Positions 19,821-28,862 of a DNA stretch of 64,000 bases are shown here, in pieces. The DNA comes from Streptomyces aurantiacus. GTDB lineage: Bacteria; Actinomycetota; Actinomycetes; Streptomycetales; Streptomycetaceae. The stretch is taken from positions 489-64,488 of the forward strand of contig NZ_LIPP01000110.1 in NCBI RefSeq assembly GCF_001418335.1. The letters are read 5' to 3'. The first letter of the stretch is position 1. Each line of letters starts with the position of its first letter. Position numbers and translations under genes: made by a program. The notes beneath the pieces are model-generated. The model saw only the letters and a list, made by a program, of their open reading frames with translations, had not been told where the DNA came from and did no database searches.

Positions 19821-20540
19821 ATGACGTCAACCGAGGTCGAAACAGAAGTGACCCACGATCTGGTGGAGGCGCTTGATCTGGTGGAGGCGCTGCGCGCCCA
19901 GTCGCGCCGTTACCACCATCAGCACCCCTTCCACCTCAGGATGAACGAGGGTCGGCTGAGCCGGCACCAGATCCAGGGCTGGGTGGCGAACCGCTATTAC
20001 TACCAGGTGAACATCCCCCGCAAGGATGCCGCGATCCTCGCCAACTGCCCCGACATCGACGTGCGCCGTCGGTGGATCCGTCGTATCCACGACCACGACG
20101 GCACCCGAAGCGGCGAGGGCGGGATCGAAGCATGGCTGCGTCTGGGTGACGCGGTGGGGCTGACCCGCGAAGAAGTGCAGGACGAACGCCATGTCGCCCC
20201 CGGGGTCAGGGCCGCCGTCGACGACTACGTCACCTTCGCCCGCACCCGGCCCTGGCCCGAGGCGGTGGCGTCCTCGTTGACCGAACTCTTCGCCCCGGAC
20301 CTGATGGCCCAGCGCATCGTCGCGTTGGAGCGCTTCTACCCCTGGATCGACCGGGACGGCCTGGCCTACTTCCGAACTCGGCTGGAGCAGGCGCCCCGCG
20401 ACGCCGAACACGCTCTGGAGGTCGTGACCGCGCACTGTCGATCGGCTGAGGCACAGCAGCGCGCCGTGGCAGCGCTGACGTTCAAGTGCGATCTGCTCTG
20501 GAGGATGCTGGATGCCATCGGTGAAACCTACCCGGAGTGA
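19821..20540 (+). CDS. pqqC: PqqC, pyrroloquinoline-quinone synthase
   Basis: A 239-residue all-helical oxidase of the TenA/haem-oxygenase-like fold. Family motifs: [55 protein letters not shown] and [10 protein letters not shown]. It catalyses the final cofactor-free eight-electron oxidation and ring closure giving PQQ. It overlaps pqqD by 29 bp. Confidence 0.95.
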   Translation: MTSTEVETEVTHDLVEALDLVEALRAQSRRYHHQHPFHLRMNEGRLSRHQIQGWVANRYYYQVNIPRKDAAILANCPDIDVRRRWIRRIHDHDGTRSGEGGIEAWLRLGDAVGLTREEVQDERHVAPGVRAAVDDYVTFARTRPWPEAVASSLTELFAPDLMAQRIVALERFYPWIDRDGLAYFRTRLEQAPRDAEHALEVVTAHCRSAEAQQRAVAALTFKCDLLWRMLDAIGETYPE

Positions 20541-20841
20541 CCGGCGCGCGGCCGACCGACGCCGTACCGCAACGACGTCGTCGAGCCGTCCGAAACTGAC
20601 GTCCCACGTTCGCCTGCGGTTCGACGCGGCGCGGGAACAACATGTCCTGCTGGGGCCGGAGTCGGTCATGGTCCTCAACCCGACGGGCGCGGACATCCTC
20701 AGCCTGTGCGACGGTCGCCACACGGTGGCGGAGATCGTGGCGACACTCCAGGACCGGTATGACGGGGTGGTCGACGACGAGGTGCGGCGCTTCCTCGACC
20801 GGCTGGCCACCAAGCGGTGCCTGGAGATGAGCGATGGATAG
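20512..20841 (+). CDS. pqqD: PqqD, peptide chaperone of PQQ synthesis
   Basis: A 109-residue protein whose conserved part begins at [13 protein letters not shown] and includes [32 protein letters not shown] and FLDRLA, the RiPP recognition element fold that binds PqqA and presents it to PqqE. The first 26 residues (Arg/Ser/Thr-rich) extend beyond usual PqqD and are encoded where the gene overlaps pqqC; GTG 20521 is another possible start. It overlaps pqqE by 8 bp. Confidence 0.92.
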   Translation: MPSVKPTRSDRRAADRRRTATTSSSRPKLTSHVRLRFDAAREQHVLLGPESVMVLNPTGADILSLCDGRHTVAEIVATLQDRYDGVVDDEVRRFLDRLATKRCLEMSDG

Positions 20842-21931
20842 CCCCTTCGGTTTATTGGCCGAACTCACCTACCGCTGCCCGTTGTCGTGTGCGTACTGCT
20901 CCAACCCGGTCAACCTCGGCGACTACCACGACGAACTGACCACGGCGCAGTGGCAGCGCGTGCTGATCGAGGCCCAGGAGCTGGGCGTGCTGCAACTCCA
21001 CCTGTCGGGCGGAGAGCCGCTGCTCCGTCGTGACCTGGTCGACCTGGTGACCAGCGCGCGGTACCTGGGCCTGTACACCAACCTCATCACCAGTGCCGTC
21101 GGCCTGTCCCGGCGCCGCGCGGAGCAGCTCAGAGCGGCCGGTCTCGATCACGTGCAGATCAGCATCCAGGCCGACGAGGCGACCCTGTCCGACGGGATCG
21201 CCGGTACTCCGTCCTACGCGGGCAAGATCGAGGCGGCTCGCCTGGTGAAGGAGCTGGGTTGGCCCCTCACCTTGAACGTGGTTCTGCATCGCCGGAACAT
21301 GGACCGGGTCGCCGCCGTGCTGGATCTGGCCGAGGAACTGGCGGCCGACCACCTCGAATTGGCCAACACCCAGTACTACGGCTGGGCGTGGCGTAACCGT
21401 GATGCGCTGTTGCCCAGCAGGGCGCAGCTCGATCGAGCGGAAGCAGTGGTGCGTGCCGCGCGGAAGCGGCTCAAGGGACGGATGGACATCGTCTATGTCC
21501 TTCCCGACTATTACAGCCAGTACCCCAAGCCCTGCATGGGCGGGTGGGGGAAGCGGCAGCTGACTGTCACCCCGAACGGCGACGTCCTGCCCTGCCCGGC
21601 CGCGCACGCGCTGCCTTTGCCGCGCGCGAGCGTGCACGAGGACTCCCTGGCACGGATATGGGCCCGATCTCCGCTGTTCCAGAGTTTCCGCGGTACGGAC
21701 TGGATGCCGGAGCCGTGCCGAAGCTGCGAGCGCCGCGAGATCGACTTCGGCGGATGCCGCTGCCAGGCCTTCCAGCTCACCGGCGACGCGTCGCGCACCG
21801 ATCCGGTCTGCCACCTCTCTCCCGACCACGGGATCGTGGCCGAGAGGGTGCGGGCCGCCAACGAGGAGAACAGGCTCGGCGACGGCGTTCTCGTCCCCCG
21901 GCCGCACCGCGGCCGCCCGGGCCGGCGGTAG
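20834..21931 (+). CDS. pqqE: PqqE, radical SAM PqqA Glu-Tyr cross-linking enzyme
   Basis: A 365-residue radical SAM/SPASM enzyme. The SAM cluster motif is Cys15-x3-Cys19-x2-Cys22 (RCPLSCAYCSNP), followed by LSGGEPLLR. The C-terminal SPASM part has CMGGWGK, VLPCPAAHALP, the CRSCERR segment and GCRCQAF, ligating auxiliary clusters. It joins Glu and Tyr of PqqA. Overlap with pqqD indicates coupled translation. No pqqF/G protease or pqqH is in the window, so the precursor must be trimmed by a protein encoded elsewhere. Confidence 0.95.
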   Translation: MDSPFGLLAELTYRCPLSCAYCSNPVNLGDYHDELTTAQWQRVLIEAQELGVLQLHLSGGEPLLRRDLVDLVTSARYLGLYTNLITSAVGLSRRRAEQLRAAGLDHVQISIQADEATLSDGIAGTPSYAGKIEAARLVKELGWPLTLNVVLHRRNMDRVAAVLDLAEELAADHLELANTQYYGWAWRNRDALLPSRAQLDRAEAVVRAARKRLKGRMDIVYVLPDYYSQYPKPCMGGWGKRQLTVTPNGDVLPCPAAHALPLPRASVHEDSLARIWARSPLFQSFRGTDWMPEPCRSCERREIDFGGCRCQAFQLTGDASRTDPVCHLSPDHGIVAERVRAANEENRLGDGVLVPRPHRGRPGRR

Positions 21932-22032
21932 TACGGCGGTTCCCGGTGCCAGTGGCTCCACGACCGCCATCGTTGCAACCCACCGCGCCGGCTACCGACC
22001 ACAGCGGGTCCAGACGCAGGAGGCCCTGACAC

Positions 22033-22581
22033 ATGCACTCGATCTGGTTGCTCCTCGGCGCCGGCTTCGTCCTCGGCTTGGACAATTTCCGGGTCGCGAT
22101 CGTGCTCGGCACGGTTCCGTTCAGCCTCCGCCGTGCATTCCAAGTCGCTCTGATATTCGGCGTGTGGGACGGGGTGATGCCGCTGATGGGCCTGCTGCTC
22201 GGTCGTTATGCCGGCCAGGCGATCGGCCCGATCTCCACCATTGCGGCCTCGATCGCGCTGGGCGGTTACGGCCTGTACCTGCTCATCCAGGCCTTGCGGA
22301 ACCCGGAGTCCCCCGACGAGATCGACAACCCGTGGGTGACGCTCTTCGGCATCCCGCTCTCCTTGAGCCTGGACAACCTGGTCGGCGGCGCGAGTCTCGG
22401 ACTGCTCGGATTCGCCCCCTGGGTCACGGCCATCGTGTTCGGTGCCGCTACCGCGGTGATGACGTTGATCGGGCTGCACATGGGGAGGTTCGCCGCACAC
22501 CTCATACGTATCCGCTCCGACCTGCTCAGCGGTGTCGCGCTCATGCTCGCGGCCGTCACCCTGCCCCTCTTGCCCAACTGA
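22033..22581 (+). CDS. MntP-like small membrane metal transporter at the end of the pqq operon
   Basis: A 182-residue protein of about six membrane helices. Two halves each carry an Asp-containing signature, GLDNFRVAI near residue 16 and SLDNLVGGAS in the second half, matching the pair of Asp motifs in MntP/CadD-LysE-type exporters. MntP exports manganese. The 101-bp gap after pqqE and same direction put it in the pqq transcription unit. Transport of calcium or a lanthanide for the quinoprotein is an attractive but unproven alternative. Family assignment moderately sure; substrate unknown. Confidence 0.6.
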   Translation: MHSIWLLLGAGFVLGLDNFRVAIVLGTVPFSLRRAFQVALIFGVWDGVMPLMGLLLGRYAGQAIGPISTIAASIALGGYGLYLLIQALRNPESPDEIDNPWVTLFGIPLSLSLDNLVGGASLGLLGFAPWVTAIVFGAATAVMTLIGLHMGRFAAHLIRIRSDLLSGVALMLAAVTLPLLPN

Positions 22582-22667
22582 CGCGACGGCGCCGCGCCCC
22601 ACAGCACTTGGCGGAAGAGCGCCTCGATGTCACCTGTGGACACGGCCCCGGGCGGTCCAGCCCCGAT

Positions 22668-24092
22668 TCACAGGCCCAGTGCCCGACGCACGGCTGACGC
22701 ATGCCGCCGTGAGACCGGCACCATGTCGTCTTTCCGGTTGTCCATCACCAGGAACAGTTCCCCCTTGAACCCGCGCTCGATCTCCCGGACCCGGCTGAGG
22801 TTGACCACGTACCGGCGGTGGACCCGCAGGAAGCCGGCATCGGTCAGCTCCTCGTCAAGCTTGTCCAAGCCCTGGGAGGCGGAACGAAACCGCCCCTGGT
22901 CGGTGAAGAGCCACACGTTGTTGCCGTCCGACTCGGCGAAGCACACCTCCGGCAGCCGTAGCAGCACCGTCCGGTCCTCGCGCACCGCTACCAGCCGGCG
23001 CGGCTTCATCCACGGATGGCCGGGCCCCGTCGCTGGGAGGGTTTGTGCCCCCTCGGAGGCGCCGCCGAGCCAGATCAGGTGCCCGACGAGGCCACCGCGG
23101 AGGAACACGGGCCGGATCGTGATCGGCGTCGGTTCGTCGCGGAGGTGGGCGTAGATCTGTGTCGAACCGACCCAGTCCGGGGTGTGGGCGGCCGTCTTAC
23201 TGGCGTAACGCACGATGCGGGTGAGGTCAGGCAGCCCGGAGTCCCATCGCTGGTCCGGGTCGACTGCCGAGACGTAGGGGCGAACGCCCATCAGAAGGCT
23301 CGCCGGCTCGTCAGCGATCACCACCTTGCCCGCCGTGTCCACCGCGGCTACTCCGGTGCCGGAGAGGGCCTTGGCCTGGGTGAATGCGGCGGCCAACTCT
23401 GCGCCGCTGTCACGAGCGCGCCGGTTCAGCGTCCCCTGCGCCGTGGTGGCCGCGTTACTCAGCCACCGGGTTGCGGCCTCCGGAAGTTGGGTGCGCCAGC
23501 AGGAGATGTTCATCACCGCGATCGGCTCGCCGGTCACCACGTGGCGCACCGCCACGCCGGCACAGACCCAGTCGTGGAAGGCCCTGCACCAGTGCTCCGC
23601 ACCCCTGATCAGTACCGGGCCGCGCGCCTCAAGAGCCGTGCCCATCCCGTTCGTGCCGACTGCGCACTCGCTCCAGCAGCCCCAAGGCGCCAGATTGGCG
23701 TCGGAGGCTCTGACGAGAGTGGCACGGTCACCCCAGGAGGCCAGGATCCGGCCGGCGGCGTCGGCGACGGTGACGATGCCGTTGAGCCCGTCCACCTCGT
23801 GCGCCACGGACGCGGCGAGACCACCCAGTTCAGTGAAGATCACGTCATGCTCAAGCGTATGGTCGACGCTCCCGAGAGCTGAGGGAGCTTCCGTGAGATG
23901 TGGGTCGACCCGGTACTGCTCCCGGCAGCGATGCCAGGAGATCGCCACCTCGGGCCGGACACCGCGGACATCGTCCTCGCCCTGCATGAACCTTTCCCAT
24001 GCGGCCAGCACCGTGCCTCTGCCGACGGTTACGGACGTGGGCTCGGGCCGACGCAGATCTTTCACGAGGAGAACCGCCCTTGGTCCATCCAT
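22668..24092 (-). CDS. GAF-domain LytTR-type DNA-binding regulator
   Basis: A protein of about 474 residues. The N-terminal part looks like AcoR-type activators (RPEVAISWHRCREQYRVDP, then a GAF region with WGCWSECAVGTNGMG and AGVAVRHVVTGEPIAVMNIS), but instead of a sigma-54 AAA domain the C-terminus is a LytTR DNA-binding domain (FLRVHRRYVVNLSRVREIER, VPVSRRHASAVRRALGL). ATG 24092 is one possible start; TTG 24098 and in-frame downstream starts are alternatives, as no clear ribosome binding site is seen. It is convergent with the pqq operon and the only regulator in the island. AcoR-like GAF domains sense small alcohols or ketones, so control of the PQQ genes is likely. The 514-bp gap 24093-24606 shows no gene. 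Confidence 0.8.
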   Translation of the reverse strand: MDGPRAVLLVKDLRRPEPTSVTVGRGTVLAAWERFMQGEDDVRGVRPEVAISWHRCREQYRVDPHLTEAPSALGSVDHTLEHDVIFTELGGLAASVAHEVDGLNGIVTVADAAGRILASWGDRATLVRASDANLAPWGCWSECAVGTNGMGTALEARGPVLIRGAEHWCRAFHDWVCAGVAVRHVVTGEPIAVMNISCWRTQLPEAATRWLSNAATTAQGTLNRRARDSGAELAAAFTQAKALSGTGVAAVDTAGKVVIADEPASLLMGVRPYVSAVDPDQRWDSGLPDLTRIVRYASKTAAHTPDWVGSTQIYAHLRDEPTPITIRPVFLRGGLVGHLIWLGGASEGAQTLPATGPGHPWMKPRRLVAVREDRTVLLRLPEVCFAESDGNNVWLFTDQGRFRSASQGLDKLDEELTDAGFLRVHRRYVVNLSRVREIERGFKGELFLVMDNRKDDMVPVSRRHASAVRRALGL

Positions 24093-24566
24093 AACCAACG
24101 CCGCGTCGCCTGCGCCCGGTACACGCCAGTGGCCGGACCGCTGGTCACAGCCAACAGCAAACGGGACATGCCGTCACGCACTGTGATTGAGCTCAACAAC
24201 ATCACCACCACCCTGTCCGTCTCTACAGCCGAAAGACATCTCGGTCAGGTCCCGAGGACCCGGTAGGCGAGCAGCACGTTCGACCGGTCGAAAAATGACC
24301 GATCCCACTCACGGCACCCTCGAACGTGTTTCACGCCAGGGTCACCCAGGCCGGGTGATAGCCAGTCAAGTGCGCAAACTGGCCCTGCCCCATGGGTAGT
24401 TGCGGTGCGGTGTGTGTTGTGTAGTCAGAATACGGTCGACAGGTGAACAGGGTCAACGGTCCGCGGCCGGGCGCGCTCCACGGCGTTGCGAACGCTGCGG
24501 ACGCTGCGGGCACTGGCGGAACCTCGGCTGCATCCGCTGTGGCCACGCGATCGGCACCTCATGCAA

Positions 24567-24596
24567 AATGCCTGCTCAGCGCGCTGAGCAGGCATT
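24567..24596 (-). terminator. Perfect palindromic terminator of tRNA-Leu
   Basis: A 30-bp perfect palindrome (arms AATGCCTGCTCAGCG) lies 10 nt past the tRNA 3' end and is followed leftwards by TTTT, giving a classic rho-independent terminator. Confidence 0.88.
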
Positions 24597-24606
24597 GTCA
24601 AAAAGT

Positions 24607-24690
24607 GTCCGAGGGGGGACTTGAACCCCCACGCCCGATAAAGGGCACTAGCACCTCAAGCTAGCGCGTCTGCCATTCCGCCACCCGGAC
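24607..24690 (-). tRNA. tRNA-Leu (anticodon GAG)
   Basis: The reverse strand folds as an 84-nt class II tRNA: acceptor GTCCGGG / CTCGGAC with one G-U pair, D arm starting TGGCGGAATGGCAGACGCG, anticodon stem CTAGC/GCTAG with loop TTGAGGT (GAG), long variable arm TGCCCTTTATCGGGCGT, and T arm GGGGG-TTCAAGT-CCCCC. CCA is not encoded. It reads CUC/CUU leucine codons. It stands alone between the PQQ island and the oxalate genes. Confidence 0.95.
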
Positions 24691-24916
24691 CAGGTGTCTG
24701 CCGCCTGGACGGAGGTGCTCCCCGCGGCGACATGGACAACAATACCAAGCTTTCGGAGTGGCTTTCACCTGCGTTTCCTCGCCCCGACGCGTGCCTGGCG
24801 GGGCGAGGAGAGCACGACCAGAACTCACCATGAGTGACCGTACGATCACGAGACGAGCGGCGCCGATCACGCGGCGTCGCCCGCCTCGCCGTACGGCATC
24901 ACGTCACGGCATCACG

Positions 24917-26506
24917 TCACGGCATCAAGTGGTACTCCGGGAAGTTCCCCGGCAGCCGCTCCCCCGCCGGCCCGTGCGTGACCGCGCGCACCAGCAGTTC
25001 GCCGCCCACGAACGCGCCGCGCCAGGACGCGCCGAAGCCGCCGAACAGTTCGTCGCGGTCGCCGCGTGAGCGGGGCTTTCCGTGGCCGACCTTGAAGGCG
25101 CGGATCTGCGGGGCCAGGCGGCTGTACGTGGCCTCGTCGTCCGTGGACAGGGTCGCGACCAGCGCGCCGTTCGACGCGTTCATGGCAGCGAGCAGTTCCG
25201 CCTCCGTGTCGACCAGGACGATGGTGTCGACCGGGCCGAAGGGTTCCGCGTGGTGGAGCGGGGAGGACGGGGGCGGGTTGAGGATCGTGACCGGCTGGAC
25301 GTACGCCGAGGTGTCCTGGCCCGGCAGGAAGCGGGCGTCGGCGAGCTTGCCGCGGTGCAGGGGGACGGCGCCCCGGTCGATCGCCTCGGCGACCTGGTCG
25401 TGCAGCTCCTTCGCCTTGGCCGCGTTGATCACCGGTCCGAAGTCCAGCCGTGGGTACGGATCGCCCGGCTGCTCGACGGCCAGGGGGTGGCCGACGCGGA
25501 GGGTGTCGACCGCGGGGAGGTACGCCGTCAGGAACTCGTCGAACAGTTCACGCTGGACGACGAAGCGCGGGTATGCCGTGCAGCGCTGCTTGCCGTAGTC
25601 GAAGAGCTTCGGGATGACGGTCGTCAGCGCGTCCCAGTTTGTGTAGTTCCAGATGCCCCAGGTGTTCAGGCCCTCCTGTTCCAGTACGTGCCGCTTGCCG
25701 AGGTCGGCGACGGCCGTGGCCACCGCGGCGCCCGTGTCACGGCCGCCGACGAAGGAGACGCAGCCGATCTCGGGCGCGCGCACGAGCGCCTCTGACAGCT
25801 CGCCTCCGCTGCCGCTGACGAGGGTGACGGGTATTCCCTCGCGGGCGGCGAGTGCGCAGGCCAGGGTGAGGCACGCGACGCCGCCGTCGGTCGGGGTCTT
25901 GGCGATGACCGCGTTGCCTGCCAATGCCTGTACCAGCATTGCGTGAACGAGCACGCTCATCGGGTAGTTCCAGCTCGCGATGTTGGACACGGGACCGTCC
26001 AGCGGGGTCCGGTCCGCGACCATGGGTTCGATTCCGTCGACGTACCAGCGCACGCCGTCGATGGCACGGTCGACGTCGGCCTGCGCGAGGCGCCAGGGCT
26101 TGCCGATCTCCCAGACGAGGAGGAGGGCGAGCAGTTCGCGGTGCTGGGTGAGGGCGTCGAGGGTGGCCGCGACACGGGCCCGGCGTTCTTCGAGGGGTAC
26201 GTGCCGCCAGGCACGGTGGTGGTCGAGGCAGGCGCGGACGGCCTGCTGGGCCGTGGCGCCGTCCAGTCGCGGCGGCCCGGCGATGGGGCTCCCGTCGACG
26301 GGGCTGGTGGCGGGCAGTGCCCGGCCATCCGCCTGCCAGGCGGCGCCCCAGAGATTGAGGACACGGTCGTCCCGGAAGGCCTCGGGCGCCACGGCCAGAC
26401 AGCGCTGCCAGGCGTCGGCCCACGAGGTGTGGGACTTGAGGGTGAGGGTGGGGGTGAAGATGGGAGTGGGGGTGGGAGTGGATGTCGGTGTTGGTGTCGG
26501 TGCCAT
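24917..26506 (-). CDS. Aldehyde dehydrogenase family protein
   Basis: A 529-residue NAD(P)-dependent dehydrogenase from ATG 26506 (GGAG 7 nt upstream). It contains SWNYPM (oxyanion Asn), an AKTPTDGG cofactor segment, GKQRCTAYPRFVV holding the catalytic Cys, EPFGPVDTIV and a C-terminal GEL block. The general-base segment reads LEQEGLNTWG instead of the usual LELGGK, so it is divergent. The N-terminus has a Thr-Pro repeat (PTPTPTSTPTPTPIFTPT) from GGTGTC-like DNA repeats. It follows sucC-sucD by 88 bp in the same direction, so the product acid or CoA ester may feed that enzyme. Substrate unknown. Confidence 0.85.
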   Translation of the reverse strand: MAPTPTPTSTPTPTPIFTPTLTLKSHTSWADAWQRCLAVAPEAFRDDRVLNLWGAAWQADGRALPATSPVDGSPIAGPPRLDGATAQQAVRACLDHHRAWRHVPLEERRARVAATLDALTQHRELLALLLVWEIGKPWRLAQADVDRAIDGVRWYVDGIEPMVADRTPLDGPVSNIASWNYPMSVLVHAMLVQALAGNAVIAKTPTDGGVACLTLACALAAREGIPVTLVSGSGGELSEALVRAPEIGCVSFVGGRDTGAAVATAVADLGKRHVLEQEGLNTWGIWNYTNWDALTTVIPKLFDYGKQRCTAYPRFVVQRELFDEFLTAYLPAVDTLRVGHPLAVEQPGDPYPRLDFGPVINAAKAKELHDQVAEAIDRGAVPLHRGKLADARFLPGQDTSAYVQPVTILNPPPSSPLHHAEPFGPVDTIVLVDTEAELLAAMNASNGALVATLSTDDEATYSRLAPQIRAFKVGHGKPRSRGDRDELFGGFGASWRGAFVGGELLVRAVTHGPAGERLPGNFPEYHLMP

Positions 26507-26594
26507 TCGGTTGCTCCGCTCTCGGTGCACAGTCGGGGGCGGTCGTCGTACGGGACGTCAGCAGGACTCGGCGGCACCCGCAAGTAGCCAGGCG

Positions 26595-27494
26595 TCAACC
26601 ATGAGTGACATCACGTGCCGCTTCGAGCCTGGCCAGTACCAGTCGGGCCGTCTCGGTCGGGGTGTCGCCCACCTGGACGCCGGCCGCTTCCAGGGCTTCC
26701 TTTTTCGCCCGGGCCGTGCCGGACGAGCCGGACACGATGGCGCCCGCGTGGCCCATCGTCTTGCCCTCGGGGGCGGTGAAGCCGGCGATGTAACCGATGA
26801 CGGGTTTGGTGACGTGGTCGCGGACGTACGCGGCCGCGCGTTCCTCCGCATCGCCGCCGATCTCCCCGATGAGGACGATGAGTTCGGTGTCGGGGTCGTC
26901 CTCGAAGGCGGCCAGGCAGTCGATGTGGGTGGTGCCCACGACGGGGTCGCCGCCGATGCCGACGCAGGTCGAGAAGCCGATGTCCCGCAGCTCGTACATG
27001 AGCTGGTAGGTGAGTGTGCCGGACTTGGAGACCAGTCCTACGCGGCCGGACTTGGTGATGTCGGCGGGGATGATGCCCGCGTTGGACTGGCCCGGGGTGA
27101 TCAGTCCGGGGCAGTTGGGGCCGACGATCCGGGTGCCCTTCGCCCGCGCGTACGTGGTGAAGGCGACCGAGTCGTGGACCGGGATGCCCTCCGTGATGAC
27201 GACGGCCAGACCGATGCCGGCGTCGGCGGCCTCCACGACTGCCGCCTTGGCGAAGGCGGGCGGGACGAAGACGACGCTGACGTCGGCGCCGGTCGCCTCG
27301 ACGCCTTCGCGTACCGAGCCGAAGACGGGAACGGCACGGTCGTCGAAGTCGACGCTGCGGCCCGCCTTGCGCGGGTTGACGCCGCCGACGACGTCGGTGC
27401 CCGCGGCGAGCATGCGCCGGGTGTGCTTCATGCCCTCGCCGCCGGTCATGCCCTGGACGAGGACCTTGCTCTCTTTGGTGAGGTAGATGGCCAT
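26595..27494 (-). CDS. sucD: Succinyl-CoA synthetase alpha subunit (second copy likely)
   Basis: A 299-residue ADP-forming CoA ligase alpha subunit: CoA-binding [39 protein letters not shown] and the phosphohistidine His249 in [10 protein letters not shown]. It forms an alpha2beta2 enzyme with SucC, encoded 11 bp upstream. Primary TCA-cycle copies in Streptomyces usually lie elsewhere, so this set probably serves the oxalate/aldehyde neighbourhood, perhaps with another dicarboxylic or short acid. Confidence 0.92.
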   Translation of the reverse strand: MAIYLTKESKVLVQGMTGGEGMKHTRRMLAAGTDVVGGVNPRKAGRSVDFDDRAVPVFGSVREGVEATGADVSVVFVPPAFAKAAVVEAADAGIGLAVVITEGIPVHDSVAFTTYARAKGTRIVGPNCPGLITPGQSNAGIIPADITKSGRVGLVSKSGTLTYQLMYELRDIGFSTCVGIGGDPVVGTTHIDCLAAFEDDPDTELIVLIGEIGGDAEERAAAYVRDHVTKPVIGYIAGFTAPEGKTMGHAGAIVSGSSGTARAKKEALEAAGVQVGDTPTETARLVLARLEAARDVTHG

Positions 27495-27505
27495 GTCCCG
27501 CTCCT

Positions 27506-28636
27506 TCAGCCTGCGTTGGCGAGTTGTGCGGCGCGGCGCGCGGCGCCGTCCATGGTGGTGGCCTGCTGGACCAGGGGGTGTGCGCGGTCGTCGAGGATCG
27601 TGCGGCCGCGTACGGCGTTGTTGCCGTCGAGGCGGACCACCAGCGGTTTGGTCAACTGGACGGTGTCCAGGGCCCGTACGATGCCGTCGGCGACCGCGTC
27701 GCAGGCGGTGATGCCGCCGAAGACGTTGACGAAGACCGACTTGACGGCCGGGTCGGAGAGGATGACGGAGAGCCCGTCGGCCATGATCTGGGCTGAGGCG
27801 CCACCGCCGATGTCGAGGAAGTTGGCGGGGCGGGCGCCGCAGCCGGCGACCACGTCGAGGGTCGACATGACGAGGCCCGCGCCGTTGCCGATGATGCCGA
27901 CCTCGCCGTCCAGCTTCACGTAGTTGAGACCCTTGGCCGCGGCGGCCGCCTCCAGCGGGTCGTCGTGCGCCACCTCCTGGTCGCCCCACCGTGCCTGCCG
28001 AAAGCGGGCGTTGTCGTCGAGGGTGACCTTGCCGTCGAGGGCGAGGATCTGTCCCTGGGCCGTACGGACGAGGGGGTTGACCTCGACGAGGACGGCGTCC
28101 TCGCGGACGAGTACGCCCCAGAGCCTGACCAGGGTGTCGACGGTCTGCGGGGGCAGGCCTGCGGCCTCGGCGATCTCGGTGGCCTTCGCCGAGGTGACGC
28201 CCACGGCCGGGTCGATGTGGATACGCGCCACCGCGTCCGGCCGGGTGGCGGCGACCTCCTCGATGTCCATGCCGCCCTGGGCCGAGGCGATCGCGAGGAA
28301 CCGGCCGGCCGCGCGGTCGAGTACGTAGCTGACGTAGAACTCGCTGTCGATGTCGACCGGTTGGGCCAGCATCACCTTGCGGACCGTGTGGCCCTTGATG
28401 TCCATGCCGAGGATCTGACGTGCGGTCAGTTCGGTGGCGGCCGGGTCGGCGGCGAGTTTCACGCCGCCCGCCTTGCCCCGGCCGCCGGTCTTGACCTGCG
28501 CCTTGACGACGACGCGGCCGCCGAGCCCGCGGGCGATCTCGCGTGCCTCCTTGGACGAGTCGGTGATCTCCGCCCTCGGCACCGGAATGCCGTGTTCTTC
28601 GAAGAGTTCCCTTGCCTGGTACTCGAACAGGTCCAT
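27506..28636 (-). CDS. sucC: Succinyl-CoA synthetase beta subunit
   Basis: A 376-residue ATP-grasp subunit from ATG 28636 with AGAGGGAG upstream. Features: [36 protein letters not shown] (nucleotide binding), VEVNPLV and [21 protein letters not shown]. First gene of a leftward operon sucC-sucD-aldehyde dehydrogenase, divergent from the oxalyl-CoA decarboxylase-like gene, with the TACAGT palindrome at 28744-28767 between them. Confidence 0.93.
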   Translation of the reverse strand: MDLFEYQARELFEEHGIPVPRAEITDSSKEAREIARGLGGRVVVKAQVKTGGRGKAGGVKLAADPAATELTARQILGMDIKGHTVRKVMLAQPVDIDSEFYVSYVLDRAAGRFLAIASAQGGMDIEEVAATRPDAVARIHIDPAVGVTSAKATEIAEAAGLPPQTVDTLVRLWGVLVREDAVLVEVNPLVRTAQGQILALDGKVTLDDNARFRQARWGDQEVAHDDPLEAAAAAKGLNYVKLDGEVGIIGNGAGLVMSTLDVVAGCGARPANFLDIGGGASAQIMADGLSVILSDPAVKSVFVNVFGGITACDAVADGIVRALDTVQLTKPLVVRLDGNNAVRGRTILDDRAHPLVQQATTMDGAARRAAQLANAG

Positions 28637-28743
28637 CTGGGCTCCCTCTGATCCCTTGGGTCCCTCTGCGGATCCCTTTGATCTCTCTGAAAAGTGCCGC
28701 ACGCCCCCTGGACACCACCCACCGGATGCGGGATAACAAGCTT

Positions 28744-28767
28744 CATACAGTATTCGTCGACTGTATG
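28744..28767. promoter_or_regulatory. Palindromic operator between divergent sucC and oxc-like operons
   Basis: A perfect 8-bp inverted repeat CATACAGT-N8-ACTGTATG. The right arm continues as ACTGTATGCAAT, close to ACTGTAGACAAT upstream of the formate dehydrogenase operon and to the site before the GntR gene. Position between two divergent starts fits control of both. Confidence 0.55.
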
Positions 28768-28862
28768 CAATGTACCGCGACGGCATCCACGAACAGTGCG
28801 CGCACCACGTATGAGCTGCACTTCCGCGCGCCCAATCCCCTACGAAGGGACAGGACTTCGCC

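Noticed and set aside
24093..24606. Short frames between the LytTR gene and tRNA-Leu
   Set aside because: No ribosome binding site, domain or conservation cue; only the tRNA terminator is supported.
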